From: Sabethes cyaneus
Taxonomy: Eukaryota > Arthropoda > Insecta > Diptera > Culicidae
Direction of reading: 5' to 3'
Assembly: GCF_943734655.1 (NCBI RefSeq)
Contig: NC_071354.1
Location: 139,548,642 to 139,612,641, forward strand
Length of the DNA: 64,000 nt
A program made the translations under genes and the position numbers. Of the stretch, positions 48,123-58,900 are shown piece after piece. The notes below the pieces were generated by a model. The model was not told where the DNA came from. It saw nothing but the letters and a program-made list of their open reading frames with translations, and searched no databases. Each line of letters begins with the position of its first letter. The stretch's first letter is position 1.

Positions 48123-49375
48123 CGAATGGCCGAAACACAAATGGCCGAATCACGAATGGCCGAAACACAAATGGCCGAAATAACGAATGGCATAATATAC
48201 CAAATGGCCGAATCACGAATGGCCGAATCACGATTGGCCGAATCACAAATGACCGAAACACGAATGGCCGAATGTCATATTCGACCGAAAATATTCATAG
48301 CCTTCAACCTGCGCAAACGTTGGGTATATGCTGTCCTTACTCGCTGCCGCTCGTTCGGACTTAACTAAGGGATAATCCCTAATAGACAGTAAACCTAGGA
48401 AAATGCATGCACCTAAATAGTAGTGGTTTCTGCAGGGGGGCTGCCCCCCCGCAGTGGCCGGCGCTTCCGACGGCGGGTCACCGGCGCACACTCGCGGCCT
48501 AATACGTCTCGCACCTTATAATGAAGATGTATTTATAATTAAGAAATATGAGATAAAAACCAGGTAAAAACAAGTTTATTACCCTATCACTAAAGCGACC
48601 GAAATATTTCATTCAATATCCCGCCGTGTCCATTTTTGTTGACCGCACATAGCAAAGCCAACAGTTGTGTCCATTGTTGTTGAACACGGTTTGTTTTCCG
48701 CACGGTAGTTGGTAGTTGTCCTGTGAAAAATGAGTGCAACCGGCGATTCATCCGATGTTGCTGGTTTCAACGATGAAGAAAGTGCACCTGTCGTCAAAAT
48801 TGTGTTGTCGCAGAGAGGAAAACCGATGCTTTCCATTGATGGAATACTATTCAATAAAAACAAGCAGGTAATGTACGCAACTATTGTTGGTTCCCATCAC
48901 CTGTCAATGACCAGGATCATCACAGAGCTGCGGGTGGAGCAAAAGACGATAGAGAATTCTTCAAGGGGATGTTCCGAATTCGCGCCGAGAAATAGACGAA
49001 AAAATCTACTCGAAATGTGTTAATGCTCACAAAATGAGCAGCAAAAATTTTGTTGACGCAGTTGCGGTTTTATTAAGCGCTAAACAAAGGCGTTCCTAAA
49101 GCATGTTTTGTTTGTTTAATAGTAGTAGTTTGATTTTTGTTTGATTAAAGTTATTTGTTAGCTACTTGCCAATTCATGTTTTTTTATTGAGTAGTTATTT
49201 AGGCATTCCGAAAAATTTCGGCCTTTCGTGATTCGGCCATTCGTGATTCGGCCTTTCATGATTCGGCCTTTCGTGATTCGGCCATTCGTGATTCGGCCTT
49301 CTGTGACTGTTATTGAAATTCGGCCATTTGGATTTCGGCCATTCGTGATTCGGCCATTTGTGTTTCGGCCATTCG
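48123..49375. mobile_element. Foldback-like element with 15-bp tandem-repeat arms
   Basis: The left arm (48123-48292) consists of about ten units such as AATGGCCGAAACACA and AATGGCCGAATCACG. The right arm (49205-49375) is the same repeat inverted. The outermost 43 bases of the two arms are exact reverse complements; further in the units vary. Such tandem-repeat inverted arms are the hallmark of foldback (FB/NOF, MULE-related) elements. Outside, ATTTGGAGGGATTACCT (48105-48121) and ATTTGGAGTCACTACCT (49386-49402) are direct repeats matching at 14 of 17 bases and could be a decayed target duplication. The interior holds an ORF with a FLYWCH-like segment and a GC-rich patch at 48430-48510. Confidence 0.7.
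48730..49023 (+). CDS. FLYWCH-like zinc-finger ORF inside foldback element
   Basis: A 97-codon ORF. Residues about 22-42 read KIVLSQRGKPMLSIDGILFN, followed by KNKQ. This resembles the start of FLYWCH zinc-finger domains (F..S.RGK.ML...GY.Y.K.K), which bind DNA or act as protein contacts and occur in insect host genes and in the transposases of MULE-type elements. The usual W.C and H.H metal ligands are not in this frame. A consensus-like donor (CAG|GTAATG at about 48867) follows the motif directly, so the ORF may be exon 1 of a spliced gene. In another frame beyond about 48920 (HHRAAGGAKDDREFFKGMFR) the text resembles the tail that follows such domains, which would fit a short intron ending in AG near 48914. 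An ATTAAA signal sits near 49143. It may be a real small gene captured by the element, or a decayed transposase N-terminus. No DDE catalytic part is present. Confidence 0.45.
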   Translation: MSATGDSSDVAGFNDEESAPVVKIVLSQRGKPMLSIDGILFNKNKQVMYATIVGSHHLSMTRIITELRVEQKTIENSSRGCSEFAPRNRRKNLLEMC

Positions 49376-50387
49376 GTACCAGCCCATTTGGAGTCACTAC
49401 CTTTTTATAACCTTCGACAGTCGGATGGCATTTTCGCTCGATGTACGGTTGTAGACAGAGACAGAAGAGTAAATATTTATTGTTTATACGTATTGAAATA
49501 ACATTTTGTGAATACACTGTCGCTGTTTCTCGCTAATCTTTAGGTAGTAAAAAACTGTGCCGTATTGTATATTAATATATTTTTTTCTTAAGAACCAATT
49601 ATTTCATTGTTTGTCAGGAAACTAGCTGAGATCATCCCACAATGAAGAACGTATCATCTGAATGATGAAAGAAACAACTTTATTGCATACAGTTATTGTT
49701 TTTAACTGCAAAATCCTATCCCATCATTATGAAGAACGCTCGGCTCCCGAATTCCACTGAAACGAACAATCCCTCTGTCCCTAAAACCATTCGACAGAAA
49801 CCTGTCGACTTGTTTGCTTTTAAAGGTTCGCAAAACAATATGCGCACCACCACCTTCTATGGACCGACCGGTGACAGAACAACACAAGGCACGGAACTTC
49901 ACCACCACTGTTTTCCTCCCACAAATTATTACCTACCACCTACCGACCGCAGTGGAAACGGGCCATAGCGACACCGGCGATGACTGCAGTGCCATTTACG
50001 ATTATGTTATAACAATAATAATAATTATGAAAGCGAAAATATTTTAACGACAAAATTTCACCGCAAAACTATTTCACGACAAGCAAAAAGTCCCCCCTGC
50101 CTCGGACGACTACTCGGGTAGCTCTTTCCCCTCAACTTAACTCAGGTTTGCTTGAGTTTTATGGATTTAAATCGTACACCGAGCCAGCAACAATCCTTTG
50201 GATCCACACACTTGTTTTATTTTTTTGTTTTCGACTGCATTTGTGGTTTGCTAGAGCAAAAACGACTGTAAGTCTTACGCCGGCATCGCTTGGCACCGAA
50301 TCAGCAGGTTTTATATTTCAATTGCAAAACTGGCCCCCGGCTCTGGTCATCCTTCCTTGCTTGCTGAGTGGAGTGCCAAGTGGGATA
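49376..50387. other. Non-coding DNA, no gene supported
   Basis: Mixed DNA with overlapping short ORFs (49696-49968, 49702-49908, 50148-50579) and no known domains. The right part (50150-50387) leads into the candidate exon at 50388. Confidence 0.35.
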
Positions 50388-50451
50388 ATGAAGTCACCTA
50401 CACCGAGCACCGAAGGGAACTGCAAACGTGCGAAGAGAAAGGAAAATCCAG
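50388..50451 (+). CDS. Possible short first coding exon with consensus donor
   Basis: ATG at 50388 opens 21 codons rich in Lys, Arg and Pro, ending in CKRAKRKENP. The exon then meets CCAG|GTGAGC, a near-perfect splice donor, at 50451/50452. A basic, Pro-ended opening peptide of this kind resembles the first exon of ZEB/zfh-1-type zinc-finger repressors (CKRRKQANP in vertebrate ZEB), but the match is short and differs at several places. No second exon can be assigned within the window. Read through, the frame continues as an open 143-codon ORF that looks non-coding after the donor. This is a candidate only; a chance ORF is quite possible. Confidence 0.25.
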
Positions 50452-51968
50452 GTGAGCTTTCTTATTTATGGCTTTGTCGAATGCACTGGGGGACGGACGA
50501 GTGTAAACAAACGACTAAAGTGGTAACATGGCCAAGAACGAGACAGAAATTGAGTTGTTTTCCCTTGCCGCTCAACTGAGCTTTTAGGTTAGCGGAAAGT
50601 AGGCAAGCTGTGGCTACGTTCCGTTTTCGAATATTATTTTTTGATAGCCAGTTTTTTTTTTGCGAAAACAGCACGGTAACATTATGAGGCATTTCCGACA
50701 AACAGAACAGGGTGCACAGGGCGGGCAAGCAGGTTTCTGCAATAGGACATGAAACTTTTCAGTCGTATTTAAATTGCTTTATTATCCCACATTATTATAA
50801 ACATTGAAGTTTTATGAGCCATTCCATCATTTGCGACTTTGCGAGTGAAATCGTTTCACTTCCGTTTCGTGATCTTCTCCTTACCGCTGCTGCTGCTGCT
50901 TCTCGGGCGACACAGAACTGGGACGTTAGATCGTTTATCTATTTATTGATCTACGGGAGCATGCGGTTAGGAAAACGAGGTTATCCCGTTACAGTTGCTC
51001 CATCGGAACAGAGCAATTTGGCTACAGGTGAATAACTTTTTAGAAATGGGAACTTTTGTCAGAGCCATTATGTCACGTAATGTAAACACCAAACCACAAG
51101 AAAAACGTATAATAAAAGAAAACGGAAGGTTAATTGCGCCGGAGATTATACGGAATGATAATTATTCAACTCATTCAACTTTTGCGAATTGAAAAGGATA
51201 CGAATGAATCGCAATTTTAAACGAGATGTAAACGTTCACAAAAAGTTTCAGGAAAAAAATTTCGGCTCTGGAAATAGCTATCTAAATGTTGGGTAAAATC
51301 TTATATTAAATCTGGGCTATCATACCGTCGAACTTAACAGATCGGGTTAAACGATCAAAACACTTTTAGCGTTGTCGGTGGCATCAGGTTTGATTCTCGT
51401 TAAGATGAACGATTATTCTGGGAAACTTTCTCGATTAATAAAAGAGTATTCGGAGTACCGTTTCAATGTGGCTAGAGGAACCGTTAAAGGTACTTTAGTT
51501 ATCAATTGCACACCATGAGTCCTTCTTTAAGTAACTTTACTACCCACAGTTGTTGTTATAAGTCACGATTACTAGCTCTTTTCAGTAACTCCCGAAGTAA
51601 CGCCGAAACCCTACTATAGTAAACAAAAACTTACGCCCTACGTCAAAATAATTGACTGCTAAAACATAACTTTGCTTCCGTTTTGAAGAAAAGGGTACGA
51701 GCAACTTTTTTCGAACTATGTACAATCAGAAAAAGTCAATGCCTCGGGTAAACACAATGTGTAGGCGATTTGTGTGACGGTGCTCCGAATCGCTTCGACC
51801 TGGCCAAATAATCCAAGTTTCAAGTGTGTGAAAACAGCCGATTTGTACCGCTTAGTAAACCTGTCGACGTTGTCGTCGTTCGTCATCGTTCGCTTTCCAT
51901 CTGCAGAAGCTGGAAGTTTCTAGCGGCGGGAGAAGGGGCCAACCGATTTGAGCAACATGGTAGCGTGT
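50452..51968. other. Unassigned DNA
   Basis: No recognised domain. A CTGCTGCTGCTGCTT run at 50886-50900 and GC-richer text from 51780 lead into the promoter candidate. The ORFs are short and overlapping. Confidence 0.35.
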
Positions 51969-52266
51969 TATATAAATACTATAAATACGTGATTCGTCTT
52001 GCACGGTCGGTCGGTGCTGGCGCAGGATACGGTTCGCTTCGTTCGTCAATATCGTAAAAATCTACGACGTGTCGTGCAGACCCAGCCCAGCCCAGCCCTC
52101 CAGCCCTCGGAGTCGGTTAGCAATAAGAAAAGTTCAGAGTTGACAGCTATTCAGCAGCCACTTCGATAGTTAGAAGAAACGTGGTGTGGTGGAAACCGAA
52201 AAAGGAAAAGATCCGCATTTGACCTGCAATATGGATTACTACAGCCTGTCTGGCAGGTGGTTCTAG
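51969..52266 (+). promoter_or_regulatory. Candidate TATA promoter and 5' leader
   Basis: TATATAAAT at 51969-51977 is followed about 25-30 bp later by GC-richer text (CGGTCGGTCGGTGCTGG) and a leader without upstream ATG until AATATGG at 52229-52235. The ATG opens only MDYYSLSGRWF before a stop. GGCAG|GTGGTT (about 52255) or CTAG|GTAACT (52266/52267) could serve as donors, so it may be a first exon of a spliced plus-strand gene leading out of the window. The sequence looks unique and unlike the transposon debris around it. No gene identity can be given. Confidence 0.3.
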
Positions 52267-53040
52267 GTAACTTTGGTTTATAATGTATGCGCTGTTAGTT
52301 GAACGGTGAGCGACAGTGAAGTTTCTTTTAGTTAAACTGTCGTTTTCACACGAAATTTCACTGTACCTTCGCTTGGAAAGTGGCGAGGTTGCACCAACAG
52401 AAAAGTTTTTCCAGTGTCTAAGTTATTTTTGTTCAAAATCAGTGCGCTATATTCTCACCTCATTCATCTTCTTCAGATAGGTTTTGGATGTTTTTATAAA
52501 ACAGCAAGCTGTTTTAAAAAACTAAACTTTGATACCTAAAATATCAGTCAAGAACAAGAAAATTGACTGAAAATTGTTGGTCGAACTATCATCCAGCACT
52601 ACAATTCATGAATGAATTGTTTTGGAGGGTAGAAAGCCGAGAAAGACAAACACTGTCAACAGTCCAGTAGTTATATCGATAAGCTAAGATAAAACAATAC
52701 AACCAGGAGTATAACAACTACAAAAAGTTCGACAACTATGCTTAGAATGTAATAATCTACGTTCAGCATTGAACTGACAAGTAGTTAATACAGTGACGGT
52801 TGCTGGCTTCATTCCATTAAAAGTTCGTGAACAAGCCAGTAACACAACTACAACTAGACCAAAAGTTCCAAAAATAATTTTCTGACTTCAGATGCTTTAC
52901 AGAGAGGCTAAATATTAACACTCGCTGGCAAATAGTTACCGAGAAATTGTTTTTTACATTCAACCGTCTGCCACTTTTAAATGATAACATTTGCTGTTCA
53001 GATTGAAACAGTAGGAATAGCCCAACGCGACCAAAATAAA
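52267..53040. other. AT-rich DNA, no gene seen
   Basis: No domain, repeat pair or strong ORF recognised. Confidence 0.4.
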
Positions 53041-53860
53041 CCATGGATGGGAAATAAGAAACGCGGAATTGGGATTTCTTAGCTCCCAAGGGAGCACGCG
53101 AGTGCTCTCCGACGTATTCAGGAGCCGCATGTTCGGGATCCTAGCGCTGCAAAGAGGTGTGCTAGATGAGTTTAACAACGCTACATACGTACGTTCCCCC
53201 GAATCTCTAAGCCAGTGACTTAAGTGAAGTGAAGTCAAGTGAAGGCTTGCCCGGCCTGCAACTCCGCCTCAGGACGGGTTAGTTCCAGAGCGGGTCAGGA
53301 CAAAAAAGGCAGATGCATACAACCAAAGGTGCTCACTCTACGCGTTTTCAAGAATCCTAACCACAGAAAATCCTCAATCCACAAACCGACTCGTACCTTC
53401 TTTCTCACTGGGCAACTGGGCATAAAATTATTCTAAATAATAATGGAAGTATCTGAGCAGATGCTCATGAGATGACCGAAAGCTCGAAGCGGCACTTCGT
53501 CGAGCACCTTAATGGCGCCCAGTGCCAGGACAACCATGGCGGCGAGGAAAGCAATTTCGACTGTTACAAACGTAGAAAAGGTGCCAGCTCCAACAAAGTT
53601 AAAAACACCATCAATAAGCTCAACAAGAATAAACCTGCTGGGATGGCTTACAACCGAAGCTTATTAAGATGGACTTGAGAAATAAGGTTACTTCTTTGTA
53701 CCGGCTGGTTATAAGAATTTGGGATTCAGAACAGCTGCCAGAATTCTGATCTATAAGAAAGGCGATAAACTGGACTGTAAAAACGGTTAGCTATGGACTA
53801 GTGAAGGTTTCTCAGAAAGCTGATTAGACTTATTAAAGCTATGAATGTTTATCAAGTACG
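53041..53860 (+). pseudogene. RTE-clade LINE relic A (5' part)
   Basis: WEIRNAELGFLSSQGSTRVL followed by SDVFRSRMFGILALQ is the opening of an RTE endonuclease. An internal deletion or unrelated stretch (53220-53440) follows. The reading then resumes with SSKRHFVEHLNGAQCQDNHG, NTINKLNKNKPAGM (before the RT), IRIWDSEQLPEF, KKGDKLDCKN and LRKLIRLIKAMNV. The probable 3' remainder of the same copy lies at 55600-55945, beyond another RTE copy. Confidence 0.65.
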
Positions 53861-54443
53861 AGATACTGATTAGAGCAGTTTTTTCTCTGGAGTATGGAGG
53901 CAAAGGATAAACCGTGAACTCGTGCTGCATTATGGCAGGCGCGAGGTGTTCAACCAGTGGAAGCGCAATGTCAATGATGAAATAACAGAAAGAGGCGGTA
54001 CGGAAGTTAACCTAGGAGTGCCTACAAACGATGCTAGCGTCCTAGCTCCCGGTCCGAAGAAATCCTGCGAGAAATCGGACAGCTAATAGAGCCATCGGAA
54101 AGGACCGACTCCCGACAGAACTCTACAAAAACGATAAAGAACCACTAGCTGCGGCACTTCGCTAAAAATTTTCAAGAATTTGGGCAGAGGAGAAACTACC
54201 GGAGGAGTGGATGGAAGGTGTGGTTTATCCCATTCTCAAAAAGGGCAATCGGCTTGATAGTGGCAATTACCGTGGCATTACGCCGATTAACGTCACCTAC
54301 AAGATGCTCTCCCATATCTAGTTACGTCGTCTATACCCAAGAGTAAGAGCTTTTGAAAGGTAGTATTAAGCGAGTTTTTGGGGGCCCGACTACGGATCAA
54401 ATCTCCGACAAATCCTCCAGAATTTTGGGAGTACAACGTGCCC

Positions 54444-54516
54444 TGAATGAGCAAGACCGGTTAAAAGGTCTCAAATATAAACAAACAAACAAACAAACAA
54501 ACAAACAAACAAACAA
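54444..54516 (+). mobile_element. 73-bp retrotransposed tail with (AAAC)n and 11-bp target duplication
   Basis: ACAACGTGCCC occurs at 54433-54443 and at 54517-54527, splitting the RTE reading frame EYNVP|THHIF. The inserted 73 bp start TGAATGAGCAAGACCGGTTA and end in about nine AAAC units. It looks like the extreme 3' tail of a LINE or SINE left by a heavily truncated target-primed insertion. Confidence 0.8.
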
Positions 54517-54722
54517 ACAACGTGCCCATGCATCATATTTTCGTGAACTTTAGGGCAGCATACTGTCGAGCGCGAACAGCTATGGCAGGTAATGCGGTTT
54601 CCAGACAATGTGATGCGGGTGATCAAAGCTACCCTGGAGCGAGTAGTATGTTACGTGTGTGCTTTGAGGGCGCTTCCGAACCTTTGCAAATCGCGCAGAG
54701 GGTTGCGACAAGGGTATGGACT

Positions 54723-55076
54723 GTCGTCGTTGTCGTCAGCAGCATAGAGCCGGGGTGGCTCGTATTGTTTCAAGCACTCGTCTCCATTCAACTCAATCCT
54801 CGACGCCAATTTCCCAGTCGTCTCAGAAGTCACAAATAACTTTCGACCAGGTTGAGCCATCTTGCAAATTGAGTCCCCCGGTTCCTGGTGCCGCTGGGAT
54901 TGTTGAAGAGAACTGTTTTTGTCGCACTGGTTTCGTCCGGTAACCCTATGACCTGTCCGGCCCACCGTAGCCTACCGACTTTCTCCAGATGTATGATGGG
55001 AATCTCACCAAGCAGTGCCTGTAGCTCGTGATTTTTACGCCTCCGCCACTCGTTGTTTTCAGTTTGCACACCTAGA
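54723..55076 (-). mobile_element. RTE 3' fragment inserted in opposite orientation
   Basis: The minus strand reads VQTENNEWRRRKNHELQALL, GEIPIIHLEKVGRLRWAGQV, GLPDETSATKTVLFNNPSGT and FARWLNLVE, then after a frameshift DWEIGVED and VLETIRATPALC-like text and a GACGAC tail. This is an RTE C-terminus and 3' end. The direct repeats ATGGACT (54716-54722) and ATGAACT (55077-55083) flank it, and the plus-strand RT frame resumes on the far side. Confidence 0.75.
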
Positions 55077-55599
55077 ATGAACTATCTTGAATTTTATTTA
55101 CTATCGTTATTGAAGGTGTGATCCAGGGAGTGGGCATCGAAATGAGAGGAACGATCTTCAGTAAAAATATCCAATTCCTAGCCTTCACAGACGATCTTGA
55201 CATCATTACTAGAAAGCTTGGAACGTCGGGAGCAATCTACGCCAGACGGAGACTAGGAGTATTGGGTTACAAATCTTGCGCCAAAAACCAAATGTATGGT
55301 AGGAAGAGACTCCAGCGAAACTATCATTCACCTCATACGGGCATGATGATGAACTGAAAGTGGTTGATGAGTTAATATTTTTGGGATCTCTGGTTACCGC
55401 TGACAACAATACGAGTGAGGCGAGGCGCTTCAGAGATTTTCATCGTAAATCTGGTGAAAATCGGGAGGCTACGGCGGGCCGCTCACATTATAAAGATGCC
55501 GGGCTACGACGTGTGCGTGTCGAGACGTTCAATGAATTCAATGAACAGTGATACAGAACGAGCCACCCTGACTCTATGCTGCTTAAGAAGGTAAGACTC

Positions 55600-55945
55600 G
55601 TGTATTCAAAGGTGGTATTTTTGTATGCCAGAAGGGCATTGGGTTAAAAGGCCACTGCGACAGTCTTAATGATTCAAAGGTGGTTAAAACTGGGCAAATA
55701 CGGTGAGTAGGGCATGTTGCAAGAATGTCGGACAACTAATCAGCGAAAATGGCGATATTTAACTGCGGTTGGAACATGAAGTCCAAAAGCACAGTGAGCA
55801 AGATGATTAGATCAGTTGGGTCTAGTGCATGATGTACAAGGAATTACAGAGCGGCAACCAGCAACTGAGCATATTGGAGGAATTTTGTTTATCAGATTAT
55901 GTCGTAAGACGGACAACGGAACGTCACTTAAATAAATAGTACAAT
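55600..55945 (+). pseudogene. RTE-clade C-terminal relic
   Basis: The plus strand reads KLGKYG..GHVARMSDN, SAKMAIFNCGWN, STVSKMIRSVG and a tail CRKTDNGTSLK. This is the region after the RT in RTE elements, where W.GHV.RM.D is conserved. It may be the 3' part of relic A (53041-53860), separated from it by relic B. Confidence 0.6.
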
Positions 55946-58900
55946 TTGTTGCATGAAATGTTATGCAACTTTAATTAAACACAGTACACAATTGGTACAC
56001 AGATGTAGAATATCGAAACAACATATTATATGGTCACGAAAACAACACAACACCGCTGGCGCTGTGTTTGTTGAATTCTACATTCTACTAAAATGACAAA
56101 CAAGGGAACGTTTGTCAACAATGCGACAAACATGTAATTTTCAAGGAATCCAAATGACGTAACAAAGGAAACTATCTCCACCATCATTATCATACAATCC
56201 TTAAACACACAGACATGAAACGCTCAAACATGACTATTACGCACGCTTTTAATTCCAAAATTCCCTCAACAATCGGCTGTTTTTCTCCTCGTCATCCACA
56301 ATCACAAATCAAATTTACTAAATCTTTACAAAACATCAAAATAGTGTTCCGAAACCGAAACCGCTTCGCACCATTCGATTCCCCATCACCCCATCAGCAC
56401 ACCGTAGAGGCGCAGGATGACATTCAGACCGCAGTCAATAATCTCATTTCCCGAAACGATTCCCGCACTCATAATAGCCTGTTTGTCGCACCAAATCGTC
56501 GTAGTGCCTCCTATTGCGTCCCGCAACCTCACCACGTTCGTTGCCGATGCTTGTCCTCCTCGGTCGGCTGATTCAATGAGGATCAAATTGTCACTGAAAA
56601 TAACCATTAATTCAGCCTGCTTGCTTTCCCGCTCATAGGGGGTCAGGGAGCGGCACCATGATAAAGGACCCAGTTTTTTTTTCTCGCCTCCTGTACGTTA
56701 TAGGTGACTACTTGCTGGGTATATATACCTATCTAGAGCTATAGAGGAAACGGAAGAAGTCGTAAAGCGATAATGCTGGTTAGTCGGATCGGAGCCACAC
56801 TCCCAAAGTCGTCTTGTGCAGCATGCGGGGGATAAATTTCGTTATCGCTTCTAAACGATTGATGAGCTACTGGTTGCCTGGTTGGTCTGCTGCTGACGTA
56901 GGATGTTCGCATGGTGAAAGTGAAGGATACTCGGCAGCACCGAGGACAGAAGCAGAGAGACTTTAAGTGCGATTATGGTTTTTCGTACACTGCAATTTAG
57001 CAGAAGCAGCTACTGACTGAGCTGTCTTTAGGTGAGGACGGCAAAGAAGAAAAAAAACCCGTACTCGTTTTGTGGGAGGCTCTGTTGTGGTAATGATCGC
57101 TTTGAATGCAATTTCGTCAGGCCATAAACACTTACTTTCTCCGCTCCCCCCACGGTCGCAGCGGGGGCGGATGTGAGTGTGCGTGATTTCTTCAGCAGCG
57201 GAGTATTTTTATGTCGATATAGGAATTAATGACGGATACATCTGCGCGGCTATCGTTTTCGGACGGATCTTTCGGTTTTATCACGTGCTTTTGATATGAC
57301 GCGAGAATCCTGGAGAAACCTGCTACGTGATAACGGTGCGAAACTGCTTTATTATCTTAATGCCGCTGTTAAGTATTATTTTCACCAAGGGAGTATCTCC
57401 CAGACGTTCTGCAGTCGTTTTTTTTCTGCGGTGTTGTAAGAACAAGTTTTAGATGGGCTCAGATGTGGTAAAGTTTCGCTCCTTTATAAGATGTTTGTGG
57501 ATTAGCTGCGAATACTTTGGGCTTTACGAAAAGTGTATAATTAAATACTGATAGTTTGACAGCTGAGCAGATGGAGTTATAAGTGTAGTAACTTTGGTGA
57601 AACCCGATAGCGGGATTTGGCTACGGTTCAGTAAAAAGCTTACAACTTGAGCCATACACCACAATAAAGCAGCCATACTTTTCGTCTAGCGTCAGCCCTC
57701 TCCTCACAGTAACAACAATCTTTGTTCTCTTCACGCACAATGACGTCTTTCGTAGGATCGAGTCTCGTTCGGAAAATGACACCCCTGGGAGGGACGCCGA
57801 CCCTGCCTTTGCCACCGAACTTGAAGCAACAATAAACCAATATATACTGAAACGAGATTGATTGATTCGTTTTCTTAATGTTTTTGCCACCCCCGCCCCA
57901 GAATACTATGTCGTCAGTTTTTTTTATTCGTTCAGCTCTCCGCCCGCCATCGGACTTTCCATCGGCAGAAAGGAATCTTTCATTTTTTCTAGCTTCGTTT
58001 TTTCATCTGCTTCTCCCGTTGGCTTTTCCACTCATTGTTCGCGCTATTTTTTCACGCCACCCAAGAAGCTATTGTTGTGTTTGCTTATCAGCATCTCTCC
58101 CCTAGCTCTCATCCCATTCAACTGCAGGATTGGGAGTTTTGCTTTTCAACCAACTGAACCACCCAATAACCACCCCTTAGAAGCCAAAGTGGCAGTCATG
58201 ATGATGAATTTGATTTTATCTTTCCCTTGCCACCACCATCATCACCATTTCCCGAACCAAATCCCAGCAGCATAGCTACTGTTATTGGAATTTGGTCTGC
58301 CTGGAGCAGCGGGCAAACCTCGAAAAAAAGATCTAATTTGGGTTCGCGAAATCGTGTTGTAGAGAAAAGACGTCGCTGGCTGACTTGCTACAATCGCAAA
58401 TCGCAATAAAAGCCAAAGGCTCCTTCCCGGCTGCAGGCTCGCTAGATGTTATTTTTTCTTAGCCCGCAACAGTTGAAGTCTTTTATCCTTCTTCCGATTT
58501 TGCTTGCGATACCCCGTGTGGTTGTTTCGGGCGAACAAAGAAAGAAAATACGCGCTGGCGCCGCCGCTGGGCGGCAGGAAGCGCTGGGAGTTTCCACGCC
58601 GAAGGATCACAACCACACGGATCGATAACACTAAAGTGACACTGTTTCAATTGAAACGGAAAATCGATTAGCTGTAAGGTGAGGTGAAGTTTGAAGAGTA
58701 ACCCGGTTCGTCCATTGGAATCTTTATCGCAACGAGTCAAAACATTTCGTAATTAGATGCTCGTTATCAGATCGTAGATCGTAACTCGTGGATACCAGTT
58801 TTCAAATTTTGTGGTCTTGGCAGGTACCTCAGAAAAGACAGTCAGTTTTTGACGTAACATTACGCACGCTATGTCCGAAGGTACTTATTATTTAACTTTC

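Larger units (their letters stand above)
53900..55590 (+). pseudogene. RTE-clade LINE relic B, itself carrying two insertions
   Basis: The plus strand reads RREVFNQWKRNVNDE, GTEVNLGVPTNDASVLAP, GKDRLPTELYKND, IWAEEKLPEEWMEGVVYPIL, KKGNRLDSGNYRGITPINVT and YKMLSHI (RT fingers). After an inserted 73 bp it reads HIFVNFRAAYCR (motif A, Asp to Asn) and RGLRQGYGLS. After an inserted 354 bp it reads ILFTIVIEGVIQGVGIEMRG and IQFLAFTDDLDIITRK (the FADD motif as FTDD, both Asp kept), then FIFLGSLVTADNNTSE-like text and a C-terminal end near 55590. It is a reverse-transcriptase relic with frameshifts and stops. Confidence 0.7.

Noticed and set aside
48123..48292. CRISPR-like spaced repeats in the 15-bp arms
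   Set aside because: Units are contiguous without unique spacers, and the context is a eukaryotic genome.
51340..51420. Second B-box-like GGTTTGATTCTCG
   Set aside because: Same reason: no supporting tRNA fold.
56215..56638. Overlapping ORFs of 118, 73 and 73 codons on both strands
   Set aside because: None shows a known domain, splice pattern or coding bias that would favour one over another.
57862..58275. 137-codon plus ORF with a His run
   Set aside because: Low-complexity hydrophobic and Ser/Pro text, overlapping frames equally open; looks non-coding.
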